Below, piece by piece: positions 12,354 to 24,969 of a stretch of 64,000 nt of DNA (position 1 is the stretch's first letter; the number at the start of each line of letters is the position of its first letter). Below the pieces are notes generated by a model, which saw only the letters and a program-made list of their open reading frames with translations, searched no databases and was not told where the DNA came from. The position numbers were made by a program, and so were the translations under genes. Origin of the DNA: Diphasiastrum complanatum (Eukaryota; Streptophyta; Lycopodiopsida; Lycopodiales; Lycopodiaceae); contig CM055109.1 of the NCBI GenBank assembly GCA_029204225.1, positions 40,285,791-40,349,790 on the forward strand. Direction: 5' to 3'.

Positions 12354-14370
12354 TTGGAAACATTATGTTTCTTCTTGAACAAGTTCGAACTTTCACGTTG
12401 TTCCTTCATGCAAACCTGGGCTAAGGTCAAAGCACACTTTGAAACTAGTTTCAATCGTATGCATATTCATCAAGCCCGCATATGGATTTGGAAAACATCC
12501 TTCTTTAAGTGTCGTTGTGGTGATAAATGCAAGAGTAACTCCTCTGTTATTTGGTTTGACCACGTAGTATGGTTCATGATAAATAATCTTAAGAAGCTCT
12601 TTCCCGATGCTTCCCTTCAAAATCAAATCAATGTTTTTTTCCTATGGCTACATAAGACGACTAGAGATGTGGTCAAAGCCCAACTTGCTTTCTTGTTCAT
12701 TCGCCAACACATGCTTGATGCTTCCATCGAGCCATACAAAGACCCAAATACCATAATACTTGCCGACCTGGGTGATGTTGAAAATATTCCGAAAATTGAA
12801 CTAGCTTTTTCACTCTTCAAGATAAGTATTTGCAAAATACCAATAAAAGAAGTGGCTCTTTCAATCTCAACAACCCCTCTTTCATCATATCTGGGCAAGG
12901 CACAAATTAAAAAAAAAAAATTACTACCTTTATAGGAAAAGAAGAACATGGCAGCAGCTCGACCTACCAGTGAAAAGTTAAACTTCTACTAGGACTGATA
13001 TGGATGTAGGGTTTTAAGAAAATGGAAAAGAGGGAGCTTACTACAAATTCAATCGGTCGGCTTCAACTCAGAACTAGAAGCGAAAAGAGTTAGAATTTTC
13101 GCAGTAGGATTTTTTGAGACTATCCATGTGAAGCAATTTTATGCTCATGTTTTGCTATAGTTATTTGGTATTGTTCACGACTCTTTTTATGATATTACAT
13201 TCGGCTGGTCTTATGTTCCTAATGTCAAGCATGATTGGTATTTTCCTTATGATGTTTTCTATAACTTTGAGATTGAATATGCACCACTACAGTTGTACTA
13301 CATCGAAACGCTTTAATACGATATCAATAGTATTGCTTCTGAACTCTACCATGGATGGCTTAAACTTATGAATTTATTAACAGAGTATAAAGATCAAGAA
13401 AAGGATACTATTAATAAGCATGCTTTGTTCTACAAACAAGATGTCTTAAAATTTCTTATAAACAAAAAATGGATTCATATCAAAAAAGCTTCTCCTGCCA
13501 AACTAACAAAGGCTTAACATGAACGCCTATGGCTCACCAAACAATTGTATATCAATGGTATAAATAAAGCACAACATAACCCATGTTTTCTTTGTATACG
13601 CTTAGTAAGAAAACTTGCCATAGAAAAGCTTGATAGTGCTTATTTTATCCCTTTTCTTGATGACTCAAATAACTATGTACCCATCGCCTTGCAAATCATC
13701 AATAATAAGTTGAGTGAAATACTACCTGTGAAATTCATAGGAAACGAGAAATTACCTTATCTATTATGCACGTATAAAGCTCATAAAGAATCTTTCGGAT
13801 GGATCACCAATGCCCACAATTGATGTTTCAGCATCCTTGCTATTTTCCTAACAGGAGCTCTTGGTATGCTGCATCCTTTCCTAAAGGAAGATGCAGGCCT
13901 CAAGGCAAACACATACAAGAGTATCCTAAATGTGGATACTACATTATTCTGGCAGTGTGATTCATCTATTGATTTTGACCTCAATATTCCTAATCACATC
14001 TATAATATGTGGTCTATTGATATTTCCAAATGCTATGAAAATATTCCACTTGATGGTCCTGAGGGCTTGAAAACTATCATAAATAAATTAATCAGCTCTG
14101 CTTTTAAGCATGCCAAAAGTACTCAAGTGAGATACAAATGGCTATTAGATAAGAAAATTTTCAAATGGTCTTGGACCAATAAACTCTCTGTGGGTTGGAA
14201 AATTACGGATGTAACTGATGTATGCCTTTGGAATTCCTTTTAATCGACAATTGCATTGTCATACTTGGTAACCATACCTGGCGTCAAGTCCAGAGTATCC
14301 CTATGGGCTTCTCATGTTCACCTACATGGTGCAACTGGTACCTATCCTTCTTAGAGATTGTCATCTCCAA
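12354..14370 (+). pseudogene. Decayed reverse transcriptase with KxHK motif
   Basis: Protein-like text runs through several frames broken by stops and shifts. The first part (12354-12935, 193 codons) has a Cys cluster CRCGDKC and no recognised domain. After a region with two in-frame stops, 13545-13823 carries PYLLCTYKAHKESFGW near 13776; a KxHK motif just before the palm is typical of Penelope-like and TERT-like reverse transcriptases. Then comes motif A, WSIDISKCYENIP (about 14010-14048), and motif B, IPMGFSCSPTWCNWYL (about 14297-14344), in the next frame. A YxDD-type motif C was not found before the sequence changes character near 14370, so the enzyme is truncated and dead. Which retroelement class it belongs to is inference; a LINE or gypsy pol is unlikely. 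Confidence 0.55.
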
Positions 14371-14373
14371 AAG

Positions 14374-16625
14374 ACGTTAGAAAAAAATGAACAACTTAAT
14401 AAAAATAATGAATCATTACAGAAGATAACAATTAATATCAAATCAAAACTAGAGCAAATGCAATCAGTCTTACAGTCTATTCATATTGAAAACTCACAAT
14501 TATTGAAGGAAGTGGATTTGGCAAAGAAAAAGGATGAAAGTAAGAAGCGGAAGTGACAAAGTTGCAAGGATATTCAAACGCTTTCAAAAGGGGGTTATTG
14601 AAATAGAAGGATCCGTGCATTCAAGTAAGCATATTTTGATTTTCGTAAGTTTTTTAATGACATTTGAATTTAATTTCAGCTATGGTGATATTCTGTTAAC
14701 TATCTGTTTTTTTTGCATATCTGCATAAGTAGCTCCTCGGAATATTTAAGACAATGCTTCACTAGGAATGTCATTGGGCACAATATTGACTTGCAAATCC
14801 ACTGAGTGTATTATGATGAACAATAGGATTTCAAATGTAAAGTGTAAAATAGCAGAGTCTTTGATGGTGGACATTCAAAAAAATTTAGATAAGACTATAG
14901 TTCAGGGTGCTTGTGATTTTGCAGGTATTAGCAAGGAAGCATATGCAACAATATTTAAACTAATTAGAGAAGCTTTTAAGCAAGTTCAAATTAGAAAAGT
15001 CCCAATCCCTAGGACATATCACTTGAAGAAAGAGAGGGATAAATTAAACATAGGTATGCATCAGATCATTGGAACTCCATTTCATATTGAGGAGGTGTAT
15101 GAAACTGATGGAAGATCGATATTCTATAATTCATCAAACAATTTATTTGTTGATCTATATTACTTGTTGAGATACATCGTCACATTCTGTGATATAACCT
15201 ATGAAAAGGTGAATGGCAAAATAATCATAGTCTTTAAGTTAGATGAGTCAGAAATTGTGAAAGGACAGAAGATGGAGAGGGTTAGTATAACTCTCATGAA
15301 TGGTGCTCTATCACAAACAGAGAACCAAGAAGATTTCAGATTCAGTGTCCAGTCAGACAATGATATATGGTGGTTGGCAGCATTTCAGGTAACTAGCCTC
15401 ATTATTACATTACATTCATTGAATAGTATTAATACATTGCAAACTAAGTCCGATTAATTCTTTGGAAAGGTGCTGAAAGAGGATCATGATATATTATCAT
15501 GGATATTCTCAAGGACATCTTATCCTAGGATCATCAAGGACCATATGGATGGAGGACTTCTCAATGTTCCAGGAGTTGGAGACTTCAATGTTGAATGGCA
15601 CTTAGCAGGTGATTTGAAAACATTGAAATGTATGTATAATGTCTCTCATGGTGCTACATCAAAACACCCTTGTTTGTACTACATGAAAATGGCTAAAGAT
15701 ATAACTAGGAGTACAGGAATTACCAGAGAATATGCAGATCCAAACTGGAAGCCTGTGCTGTCTAACACTCTTCATGCAGAAGTTATATTAATAGAAAAGA
15801 TCATTTATCTTCATATAGTTTTTGCTTGGAATACTAAGCCAGCATCATTAGCAAAGGAAGCTATCTCTTGATTAGAAGATGTTTTATCAAAAGCAGGACT
15901 CCATAAAGGACATGTCAAAATTCAAAAAGATGAAAAGCTTTCAGGAAAGAATGAGAACATGCCAACTAGCCAAGCATAGGAGGAGCAAAAGCACGTTGTT
16001 TTCTATCAAATCATACTGGTAAGGCTTCTAATATTTAACACTCAGTCTGGACAGATATTATTGCTGCCACTCAGGACTTCGAGAAAGACGACAAAACCAG
16101 AGTACTAAAAGTTGATGTATGGAAAAAGCTTGATAGTATGATTGCTATTTTAAGAAAAGAAAAATACTCTGATATTGATAAGAAAGTTGTCCAAAGGACT
16201 TGTGTCGAGTTTGTTAATGTAGTATCAAAAGCATGGGGAGAAGATCACATCACTCATTACATGGTTAGTATAAAATTTTCAAAATGCTTTCAAATTTTCA
16301 TATATATTTAGATCCAAATATAAGACTAACATTATGATTTTGACATATGCAGCACATACTAAGAGATCATACAACATTTTTTGCAAATACATATGGAAGC
16401 TTGAGTGTATGGTCATCACAAGGGATGGAGAAGTCACACTGGCAAGCACGAGCAGCATTTCATCGAAATACACAACATGGAGGAACCAATGAAAAACGAA
16501 ACTACATTTGTCAATTGTTTCAGTGGTTCTACCACAGAGTTCAGATTCGACATATAACAAAGTCCACACAATACAACAAGTTTAGAAAAGCATGCAAGTT
16601 TATACAAGAAGAGAAAATTAGATGA
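14374..16625 (+). pseudogene. Intron-containing gene of unrecognised, probably transposon-borne family
   Basis: Starts with a coiled coil (14374-14556, LEKNEQLNKNNESLQKITIN onward, ending KKKDESKKRK). Likely exons follow at about 14555-14630, about 14766-15389 (contains CDFAGISKEAYATIFK), about 15470-16018, 16046-16263 (contains VWTDIIAATQDF across the junction) and 16353-16625 (contains GSLSVWSSQGMEKSHW). GT/AG borders conserve frame, for example ..HYM|HIL across the 89-bp intron 16264-16352. One exon has in-frame stops near 15869 and just upstream of 15985, so the copy is probably dead. The layout (WHLAGDLKTLKC, KHPC, TLHAEV, an H-Y-M-H block, then QGMEK) recalls long uncharacterised proteins that I have seen in invertebrate genomes. 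That is memory, not a search. No function is assigned. Confidence 0.5.
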
Positions 16626-16759
16626 TTGATGAGTAGAAAATCATCATTGTCATCAAATCATGACATGTTCAGAATTGCTTTGCAAATTCATTGAACAAGA
16701 GAGGAGAAATACCCAATGTAAATGTATTGATTGTATTATACCAAAATACAAAGTGTCAA

Positions 16760-18108
16760 CTATTCATCATCAGATCTTGTATCAGATTCTATGGTAGTAT
16801 TGTCATGAAGAAATTCTCTACTAGCGTATGCATCTAATAGATGTGCATTATCCTTATTTCCACTAAGCTCAATATAAGTGGAATACAATGAATAATGAGA
16901 GCTCCTTAAAGGAACATTCCCATCAGTAAAGCCTAAAATGTTCAAAACATAAGATCTTTTGACAAAAATGATCTTATTCGTCTTAACAAATTTATGTCAT
17001 CCTAGGTAAAATGATAAAGCTTTAACTGTCATTATAAGACTCTCCCCGACTGGACTCAGCTTGGAATGAGCAATACAAATCTCATTCTTCAGTAAATGCC
17101 TAAGATAGTGGCCCAGTCCACTGTCCCTCTGGAATGAGGATGTGTGTTGTCTGAAACCACCTCATCTCGCAACAAAATCATCTATTATGAGAGCATCTCG
17201 CAATAGGAAATATGTTAGCAAAAACACATTCAGTGATTGAAAACATTCAAATGCAAAGAAGATTAAACACTTACACATTCTTCATCATCAGCACAACCAG
17301 ATCAGAATGATCAATATAATGACCACGTACTGAAGTGGAATCATTAGTGAAATGCATTAATGATGGACGAGGGAAGTCCATCTGGGACTGAAATGCCGTG
17401 AATTCTTCATCGGATGATCTGCCTCGCCCATCCTCAGCTATATTTGATAAAGTCGTATTCAGACATTCTTCACTGGTCATAAGTCCCTCCTCATCATCAA
17501 AATCAATACCAGCAACAAGGTCATTTGTTTCAAAATCTACAAAGTCGAAGAATTTGGAAATTGTGTCGGATAATAAACATAGAACCTCGTCCTCACGATA
17601 GTAAAAATTTTTACATAAATCAGCAGTAGTAAAATATAAATCATCATTAATATAATAAACAGGCAAATTGAAAAGACATTTTGACTCCTCCATAGATTTG
17701 GATTCATCATCAGATGTATTTTGGCCAATGAAAGAATCCTTGAGAACATCAGTATTTACATCAATAAAGTCACTTTCCTTATCAGGAGTGTCGATAAGAA
17801 AGTGACTGATATCCTTAATAGCTGACTGAACAGAGGATGGTGCAAAAGGAGGGTCAGCAACAGAAACTTCATCATCATCTGGGATCTGAACTAACAGGAA
17901 AGTATGAAACCACTCTGAAATTCAACCAATCGACATTTTTTGTTGCAATACGGACACATTGAACTGCTTTTGAAAAGATCAAACAATTTAGTGAACATTC
18001 TATCCAGTCTATGTCTGAAAGCTGGGAAGAAATGACCAAGATACAAAGTTGGTAACCGCCAACCGCCTTTGGGATATTTGTTTGTCCAGCTGTTTTAGGA
18101 TTACTCAT
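16760..18108 (-). pseudogene. Acidic protein gene with zinc-ribbon-like exon, convergent to the previous gene
   Basis: Reading the minus strand, 18060-17915 contains MCPYCNKKCRLVEF, a CxxC..C cluster like half a zinc ribbon. Then an open frame from about 17900 to 17271 reads DDDEVSVADPPFAPSS, later SFIGQNTSDDESKSMEESK, and ends HSDLVVLMMKNV. A further 61-codon frame (16945-16760) ends TIESDTRSDDE. The Asp/Glu/Ser-rich composition suggests a disordered acidic nuclear protein. It lies tail to tail with the gene ending at 16625, with only 134 bp between them, so both could belong to one mobile element. The family is not recognised and exon borders are uncertain. Confidence 0.4.
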
Positions 18109-18109
18109 A

Positions 18110-19740
18110 AGTTGGCGACGTCGGTCAGCTTATGTAGCAAAACGCGAAAAAAGCCCAAAAAAATCCGAAGGTGCCTTTCAACTGAAGGTAGCACTTCCGA
18201 GAGTTGAGCAACACTAACCTGGATCTACATACTTCAAAGCATCTTCCTGGCATGGTTAAATGCTCTTGCATTGTATTGGCATAGTCATCCATGAGCATTT
18301 AATTTTTGTATTGTACTTAGAAAAGCAGTCCATGAACATATACATTCTCCCATCAGCCAATTGATTGTCCAATAAAAGACAAGGGGTAATCCTTAACAAC
18401 ATTCCTTTTAAGGGTCTTAAATTTCATACATACGCATATATGATTGGTTTTCATTGCTTTTGGGGCTATGGTAGAACAAAATTCAATGTTATAGACATGG
18501 AAGATTAGGTCTATGCCACATGCAACCACTTCTAAAATAGTTATAGACCATTAAAAAACACCATGCAAAGTCTTTGTGTTTCAATGCATCCAAATCCAAT
18601 CTTCATGTACCATCAACTCAAGCCAACCTACACACACCAATCCAACCTTCCACAAACAAAACCCTAAATAGATTTCCCCATAGCAATTATCTTGTTTCTT
18701 CACCTAGTGATGGAACTAGAGTCGCTCCATGTCTGTGAGAGACTGTCAAAACTGATAGACAAAAATGCAATTTAGTGATTTCTATTGATCCATGTGTATT
18801 TTAGGGTCTTTTACTAGCATGGTTCAACAAAATCTTATTGACTATTTCCCATGATAAAGCTTATAAATATGGTGAGTCTCTTAATCTCCTTCAAAAGGGT
18901 GTGTAAATAAAACCTTCAAAATGAAAAGCATGAAAAGCTAAGGTTTTGTGTGAAAGTAGGTTTTGGGGATGAGAAATAGCCATATAATGAACTTAGGTGA
19001 GATGAGATGAGAATGTGGGCACAAAAATTTAATTGTTTCTTTTGATTGGTTCACGTGTATTTTAGGGTTTGACCAACTCAAGTCAATACATTCGTTTAAT
19101 AAACACGTGCATTTAAATTAATCCCATAATATAAACAAAAGCGAGACACATAAAATGATGCTAAAGGGGATTTCGCTAATGCCTTACTAGCATTGATGCA
19201 TAGCAGCAGGTAGCTGCCTGAGGTTGCTTTCTTCACCAACATTTCCCACTATCGCTCTCCCACCAGCCACTTCTGGGATCCGCCTACTGTAGTGCTGTAA
19301 AGAGAAATTTTCAGTCCACAATCGCTATCAAACAGTGTTTCAACACTCGGTAATCGCTGCTCAAAGATCCTCCACAGCTGGTTTTTACATGCCTCACGGT
19401 TTTCTGAGAGCAACCAACTCCTAGAAAATTGCTATCTACCTCAAGACAAGATCTAACCTTAAATCAATCTCAAAAGAGGTGAAAGAGATTGGGGAATCAT
19501 ATCACCCTTCCCTCTAAATTATAGTCCAGTGAAACTGAAAATTCAACGTCTATCACGTTTGCGTAAATAGCCTTAAAGGCTTGTAAGATATTTTCTCTCG
19601 ACACATGTAAATCTATGTATTAGCTAAATCAAGCTATGTAAGTGTTAATTGAATTTCTCTTTTGATTAGAGTTATCTGTAGCCAGCGTTATCACGCTCAA
19701 CAAGCTAAAATTATTACTTCAATTTGCATCCGACATTACG
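18110..19740. other. No gene recognised
   Basis: AT-rich sequence. A short phrase, gt(g)tattttagggt, occurs near 18787 and 19049. No element borders seen. Confidence 0.4.
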
Positions 19741-19742
19741 GT

Positions 19743-20110
19743 TTGCAAGATCCTGCAATCAGGATGTTGGTGGCCAACGATTCATAAGGATACGGAGGAA
19801 TACATGAGAAAATGTGCTGGAGAGCAAGGAGACCAACGGGATTGAATTATGACCTTTTGCACCCGGTCTTAGCCCAAGCACCGTTTGAAAAGTGGGGATT
19901 GGATTATATTGGTCCAATTCACGCTGCGGCTAGAAGTACCCAAGCCCGATACATAATCGTGGCCACCCACTACCTCACCAAGTGGGTCGAAGCCAAGGCA
20001 GTGAGAGTAGCTAATGCTAGAACCACTGCCAAGTTTCTCAATCATTGTGCACTTTGGATGCCCGATGGAGATAGTCAGTGATCGCGAGAGTCATTTCATC
20101 AATGAGACCA
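19743..20110 (+). pseudogene. Ty3/gypsy integrase fragment
   Basis: Encodes, over two frames, CWWPTIHKDTEEYMRKC, then WRARRPTGLNYDLLHPVLAQ, then the catalytic-core start [13 protein letters not shown] and [17 protein letters not shown], and SDRESHFINETM in a third frame. It is the close relative of the integrase at 34690-35090, with the same order and wording. A frameshift lies just after the zinc-binding part and another near 20060. Nothing else of the element (LTR, RT) is present, so it is a decayed internal fragment. Confidence 0.85.
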
Positions 20111-20148
20111 TGTTGGGTCCAAAATGAATGGATAGGTTCAATGTGAAT

Positions 20149-20270
20149 ATTAACCAATAGGATTTTGGGGCAAGGGCCTTCCCCATTTATAAAAAGGCAC
20201 CATTTGTACTCTATTTCAATGCTTAATGAGAAGGAGAAAACTCTACCATGTTTTGGAAGAGAAGCATCCT
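20149..20270 (+). promoter_or_regulatory. Promoter-like repeated module, copy 1
   Basis: ttaaccaatagg, then gggcaagggccttcccca, then ttataaaaaggcacc: a CCAAT box at 20154 and a TATA box at 20188, 34 bp apart. The same arrangement recurs at 36214-36330, and both are followed by a CT array. No gene clearly starts after this copy. Confidence 0.5.
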
Positions 20271-20389
20271 CATTTGCTATTCAATGCTTGCTATTGCTCT
20301 TGTTGTTTTTCATTCGCTTTCAAGTTCATACTTTTTGGTTTCAATAGTTTATGTTTTTCCCTTAGCAAGTACAATGAGCATTTGAGCTG

Positions 20390-20393
<4 letters not shown>

Positions 20394-20471
<78 letters not shown>
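20394..20471. repeat. (CT)n microsatellite, about 78 bp
   Basis: Nearly pure CT array, with a smaller ctctctctccctctc patch about 40 bp downstream. Confidence 0.98.
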
Positions 20472-20475
<4 letters not shown>

Positions 20476-20559
20476 ATGTTCCTCTATCCATCTAACTCTC
20501 TCTCTCTCCCTCTCTTTCACTACAAATCATGTGGAATGCTAGTTTAATGGAGTAGAGTA

Positions 20560-22337
20560 GTGGGGATAGTGTTAAAGGTGGTAGTGTTAGTGAAAGAAGT
20601 AGAGAACTATCTAAAAGTAGCATATTTACATAGTTAGGTACCTATCCAGTATTCTAACCCTTGTTGACAGGGAGGAGGGCTACTACTATGCGAGATCTTC
20701 GACCCTACACTTTCCAATATTTTTTTCAAATTTTCAAATTTGTTCATTTGTTGAGCTTTGTCTCTCTTTACATGTGGATGCAGTACCCATTGAATTTACA
20801 TTACAAAGGGAGGGTCGGATTCGGCTTTGTATGCCATTTGTAAATCCCTTCAATTTGTTATGGCATGAGGAGATTTGCAACATTTGTGAAACATGTTATT
20901 GGACTACATGTGTCCTAGATTAAGACAATATAGCTACACAAATATTACTTAGATTTAAGTTTTATTATGGAGTCATCTTATTTATATAAAGCTAAAAGGT
21001 AAACTTGAAATTTATTAAAAGAGGGGAGTTGGCTTGCTAAAGCGTAAAGGGCGTTAGCGGCCCACCCACATGAGAGTGCTTCGATGCAATGGAGACAGTT
21101 CACAGCCTTTGGAGTGCATGAAGACCAGAGCCCAACTGGCAACACTCGAGCAGAGGACTTTTTTAAGACTACTAGGCTTGGAGTCTGGGATGAGAGTGGC
21201 ACTCGTAACATTTTAGCCTGGATTCTTTATTTGGCAATCTTTTGGATGTTAAGTACTATTTTTTAACATTTTTACTTATTATTATGTTCCATTATCATAC
21301 TCTATTGTGTACAATAGCTCTAATACTATTAGAAGGCACACCAAGTCAATTGAGCTTATAAACTTATGAACATTGAAATTAAGCATGAGAGTTTTTTTGC
21401 ACTTAAAAGACAAGTCATTCTAGAGAGAGGAAAATAAAAATAAAAGGCAAGTCACAAAAGTGTGCACTTTTTTTCCGTTGTGAAGTCTCAAATATGACTT
21501 AAACTTCATTTATTTGGACTTGTTGTCATATCCAAGACTTAAAAATGAATATAACTTGATGCTTAGGGTTAATTAGAGGACTTTTGTTTTTCTTGTGAGG
21601 ACAATGGTGGGTTCTAACTTCTCTAGAAAACCTAAGGAGTTTTCAAGTTTTATGTTTATTTTTTATGTCTTTTGGCCTAAGATGTAATATATACTATGGG
21701 ATCTCACAATGCATTTTTGTCAATTTTATGTCCATATTTAGGCCGTTATGAGTGTATGGAATGGGTCCTAAAGGGAAATAACAGACTCTGGACACATTGG
21801 TGAAATGAGTGTTCATCTGAATAGTGTTTTTATGACTTCTCCAAAACATTTATAGAATGTTACTTTTGGTGTAAATTAGCTTGGTGCTTTCAAGAGTTGT
21901 GTTTTTGCTAGCATTGTGGTCAAATGAAGATTTTTAAATGGTTGAGTGTCCTCACAACCATGACTGTCACTCATGAGGCATCAACTCTCGGGCACTCCAA
22001 AGCACAATAGGAGGCCTAGACCACAAGAGGGCTACACAATAGATTCAGGTAATTTCTAACTAACCTCATATAATAGCAATGCCAATAAATTGGAAGTTTT
22101 CAAGAGTTTGACAATGCTCATTAAAAATTATCCTAATGTATTGTTATGAGTTTCTTGTATGCATCTAAAGCCATGGAATTTTGATGGGCATATTTTTTAT
22201 TGATATGTTTTGGCAACAATATTGTATTTCTTGGAATTGTTGATTGTGTAATTTTGTGTTGGAATTAAATTAGAGTTAGGGTTTTTATAGGGCTAGATTT
22301 TTTTAGGGTTTCTAGATGGAAAATAGAAATACTGTAA

Positions 22338-22340
<3 letters not shown>
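20560..22340. other. No gene recognised
   Basis: AT-rich. Open frames of 60-77 codons on both strands near 20978-21266 overlap each other and have no recognisable content. Confidence 0.4.

Positions 22341-22412
<72 letters not shown>
22341..22412. repeat. (GA)n microsatellite, 72 bp
   Basis: Pure GA array; a 23-bp A run follows at 22575-22597. Confidence 0.98.
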
Positions 22413-22415
<3 letters not shown>

Positions 22416-22566
22416 CAAATTTACACCAAACGAAAAGCTTTTCTTCTTTCAAGTTCTTCTTTGCCTAAGGGCACCCTAGTGCTTGCTCTCAAATCATGCT
22501 TTCAATCATTGAATATGATGCACCATAGCTTCAATTAGAAGCTCTTCTCAAAAACTTTGAAAAACG

Positions 22567-22597
<31 letters not shown>

Positions 22598-22599
22598 GC

Positions 22600-24850
22600 T
22601 CATTCTCTTTGCATCCTTCACCAAAAGTTGTTATGTGACCTTCACGAAGGGTGCCCTACTCCCCGTAGACTGACTAAGGGTGCTGCTCGGACTAACTCAC
22701 AACAATTTGCAAGTACTTCTCAGTTTTGGGAGAAGATTTTCACTTTTTCTTTCACCAAAAAACTCTTATCTTTCCATACTTGATGCACTCACATTGTTTA
22801 GTCTCTCCACGAAAAGCTTCGTAGTTGTTTTTTTCATGTCATGTAGATGTTGCTAAAGCTTTACCTCACTTCGTTCGGTTGGGAAATGAATGAAAACAGT
22901 TCACTCAAATTCTAATACCTTCAATAGAGGTAGCTCGTATTGTGCCCAACACAGGTTTAATACCATAATGAAGGTTGCTAATCATTACTCACACACGCAA
23001 CCTTAAAATACATAACAACGAGGCCACTCTTGGATCTCCACCAAAAAGCACACAAGATCTTCTGATTAACTAAATGAGTAGGAAGTACATCACAAAGACA
23101 TATAACTAGAAAGTCCTAATGCCCTAAAGGCAACATCTTGTTAGGTGCTAACCTACCCTAGAGAATAATGGACAGTGGGGCCAACTAGACATTAGTACTC
23201 ATCAAATTTCCTACATTGGATTGAGTTGTGCATGGGGCATATATGTTTGCAACTAGCTAGAGTATCTGCAACTTTGTGTGCCAAGTTGGGGCCTCAACGC
23301 CCGAGACTTGAGTTGAGTAATTAGGGCAAAATGGCTTAGTGCCATAGTAAAGCAATGGCCTTAGTAATGGGCATTGAGGCCCAAGCAATTAAGCTGCTTT
23401 TGGTTATTCGAGGTTTGACAACTCAACCATGATATTCATGCTACTAGAGCTTAGGAATCAACCTCATTGTCGAAATGAGCCATGGGGCTTTGCAGTTGAA
23501 TATGTTTTTTGAAAGTTGTAAGAAAGAAAGCCTCATCTTGGTGTCAAGTTGTGGCTTTAGGCTTGAGCTGCTAGAGCTTAGTCTGCCAGAAACTGTAGGC
23601 CAAGCCTAGAGCTTGAGATGGATGAGCCTTGAGCTTGGGGGCAAGCCTCTCAAGATTTAATTTTAGCCAAAACTTTAAAAACAACTCATCCTGCATCTTC
23701 AAACTATACAAGCTATCAAATCTCTTTCAAAATATCTAAAATCAGCATCTTTTGGGAAAAAAATTTTTGCCATCACATCGTCCAAAGTCACAAGGCTCAG
23801 TGCTTTCATAGCCTTCCAAACTGCAGCAACCCTCACCATATCCATTCCTTTCTCCTGAAATGGTGTCACCCATGTAGTTATTGGATAATACTTACTTTTC
23901 CTTAGCATAGCCAACACAACTTGTGGAATGGTTGAATTGACTCTACTTTCATATGATAAACTGAAAATATAAACGTTCACTCAAACAAATTAACAAGGGT
24001 TAAAGGCACATGGCTTTTTGTCTCATCCATACTTAATGTATTCTTCACAATCTTTATCTATGTCACTCTGATCTACACCATACATAACACACTGAGGATT
24101 ATCCCTCCAAGATCCTTCAAACATTATCCAATCATTCCTTGCCAAGTATGAATTCCCTTTTGCCTCAAGTACCTACACAACACCAAGTTGCCAGATGGAT
24201 CTTCTTTTGTCCAACCCAGATATTGCTTGAGCAAGTGATTCACCTTTTAATACATAAGATGCAAAGCACCTACAAATAATTTGAAAGTGTTGATGCATTA
24301 GCATGCTTCCTCTCTCAAGCCCACACAAACTAGCAATGTGCGAATCCCTCCTTTCATGTCACATTGAATGCAACTACACGTCTAAACCGACCAACTGGTC
24401 ACCAACTAGCGGATGCTAGTTTTCACTGGTGTTAGGGCTACGTGGCCCAATGAGAATGCTCAAAATGCTTTTTCTTTAGCACTGCTCACATTCTCTCATG
24501 ATTCTATTCAATTTTTATGATGTTCTAATTTAGCTCAATACGACAAGGCGATCATTGTTCGTCTACAGAAAAGTGTCAATATACTCAAATTATGGACCAA
24601 GGAAGAACTACTTCTTACATACTCCTCGTAACTTGTTAAAAGCAAATTCCTCAACAAGAAGGGCCTTTTCGGTATTAGCAATTACTTGTGATGCAAGTCA
24701 CTCATGAATGGTTGTGATTTTGTCTTCTGTTAGGTATGCCATCTAACAGTGGGTAGCATACTAATTCAATGCATATTGGAGACCTCAAAAAGCTATGAAA
24801 GGGGAGGCTGGGTTTAGCGCATTTCCTTCTCTCATTTTTTTGAGAATTGC
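22600..24850. other. No firm gene; weak minus-strand coding-like patch
   Basis: At 24260-23699 (-) there is protein-like text: LLKQYLGWTKEDPSGNLVL, then, in another frame, a 93-codon ORF with VVLAMLRKSKYYPITTWV and KAMKALSLVTLDDVMAK. No family recognised; it may be a retroelement remnant. The rest holds nothing I can support. Confidence 0.25.
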
Positions 24851-24851
24851 T

Positions 24852-24854
<3 letters not shown>

Positions 24855-24910
<56 letters not shown>
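24855..24910. repeat. (TC)n microsatellite, 56 bp
   Basis: Pure TC array. Confidence 0.98.
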
Positions 24911-24913
<3 letters not shown>

Positions 24914-24969
24914 CCCACTCCTATTTTGCTGGTTTTTGGGCTACGTAGACCAACGCTAGAATACACACT

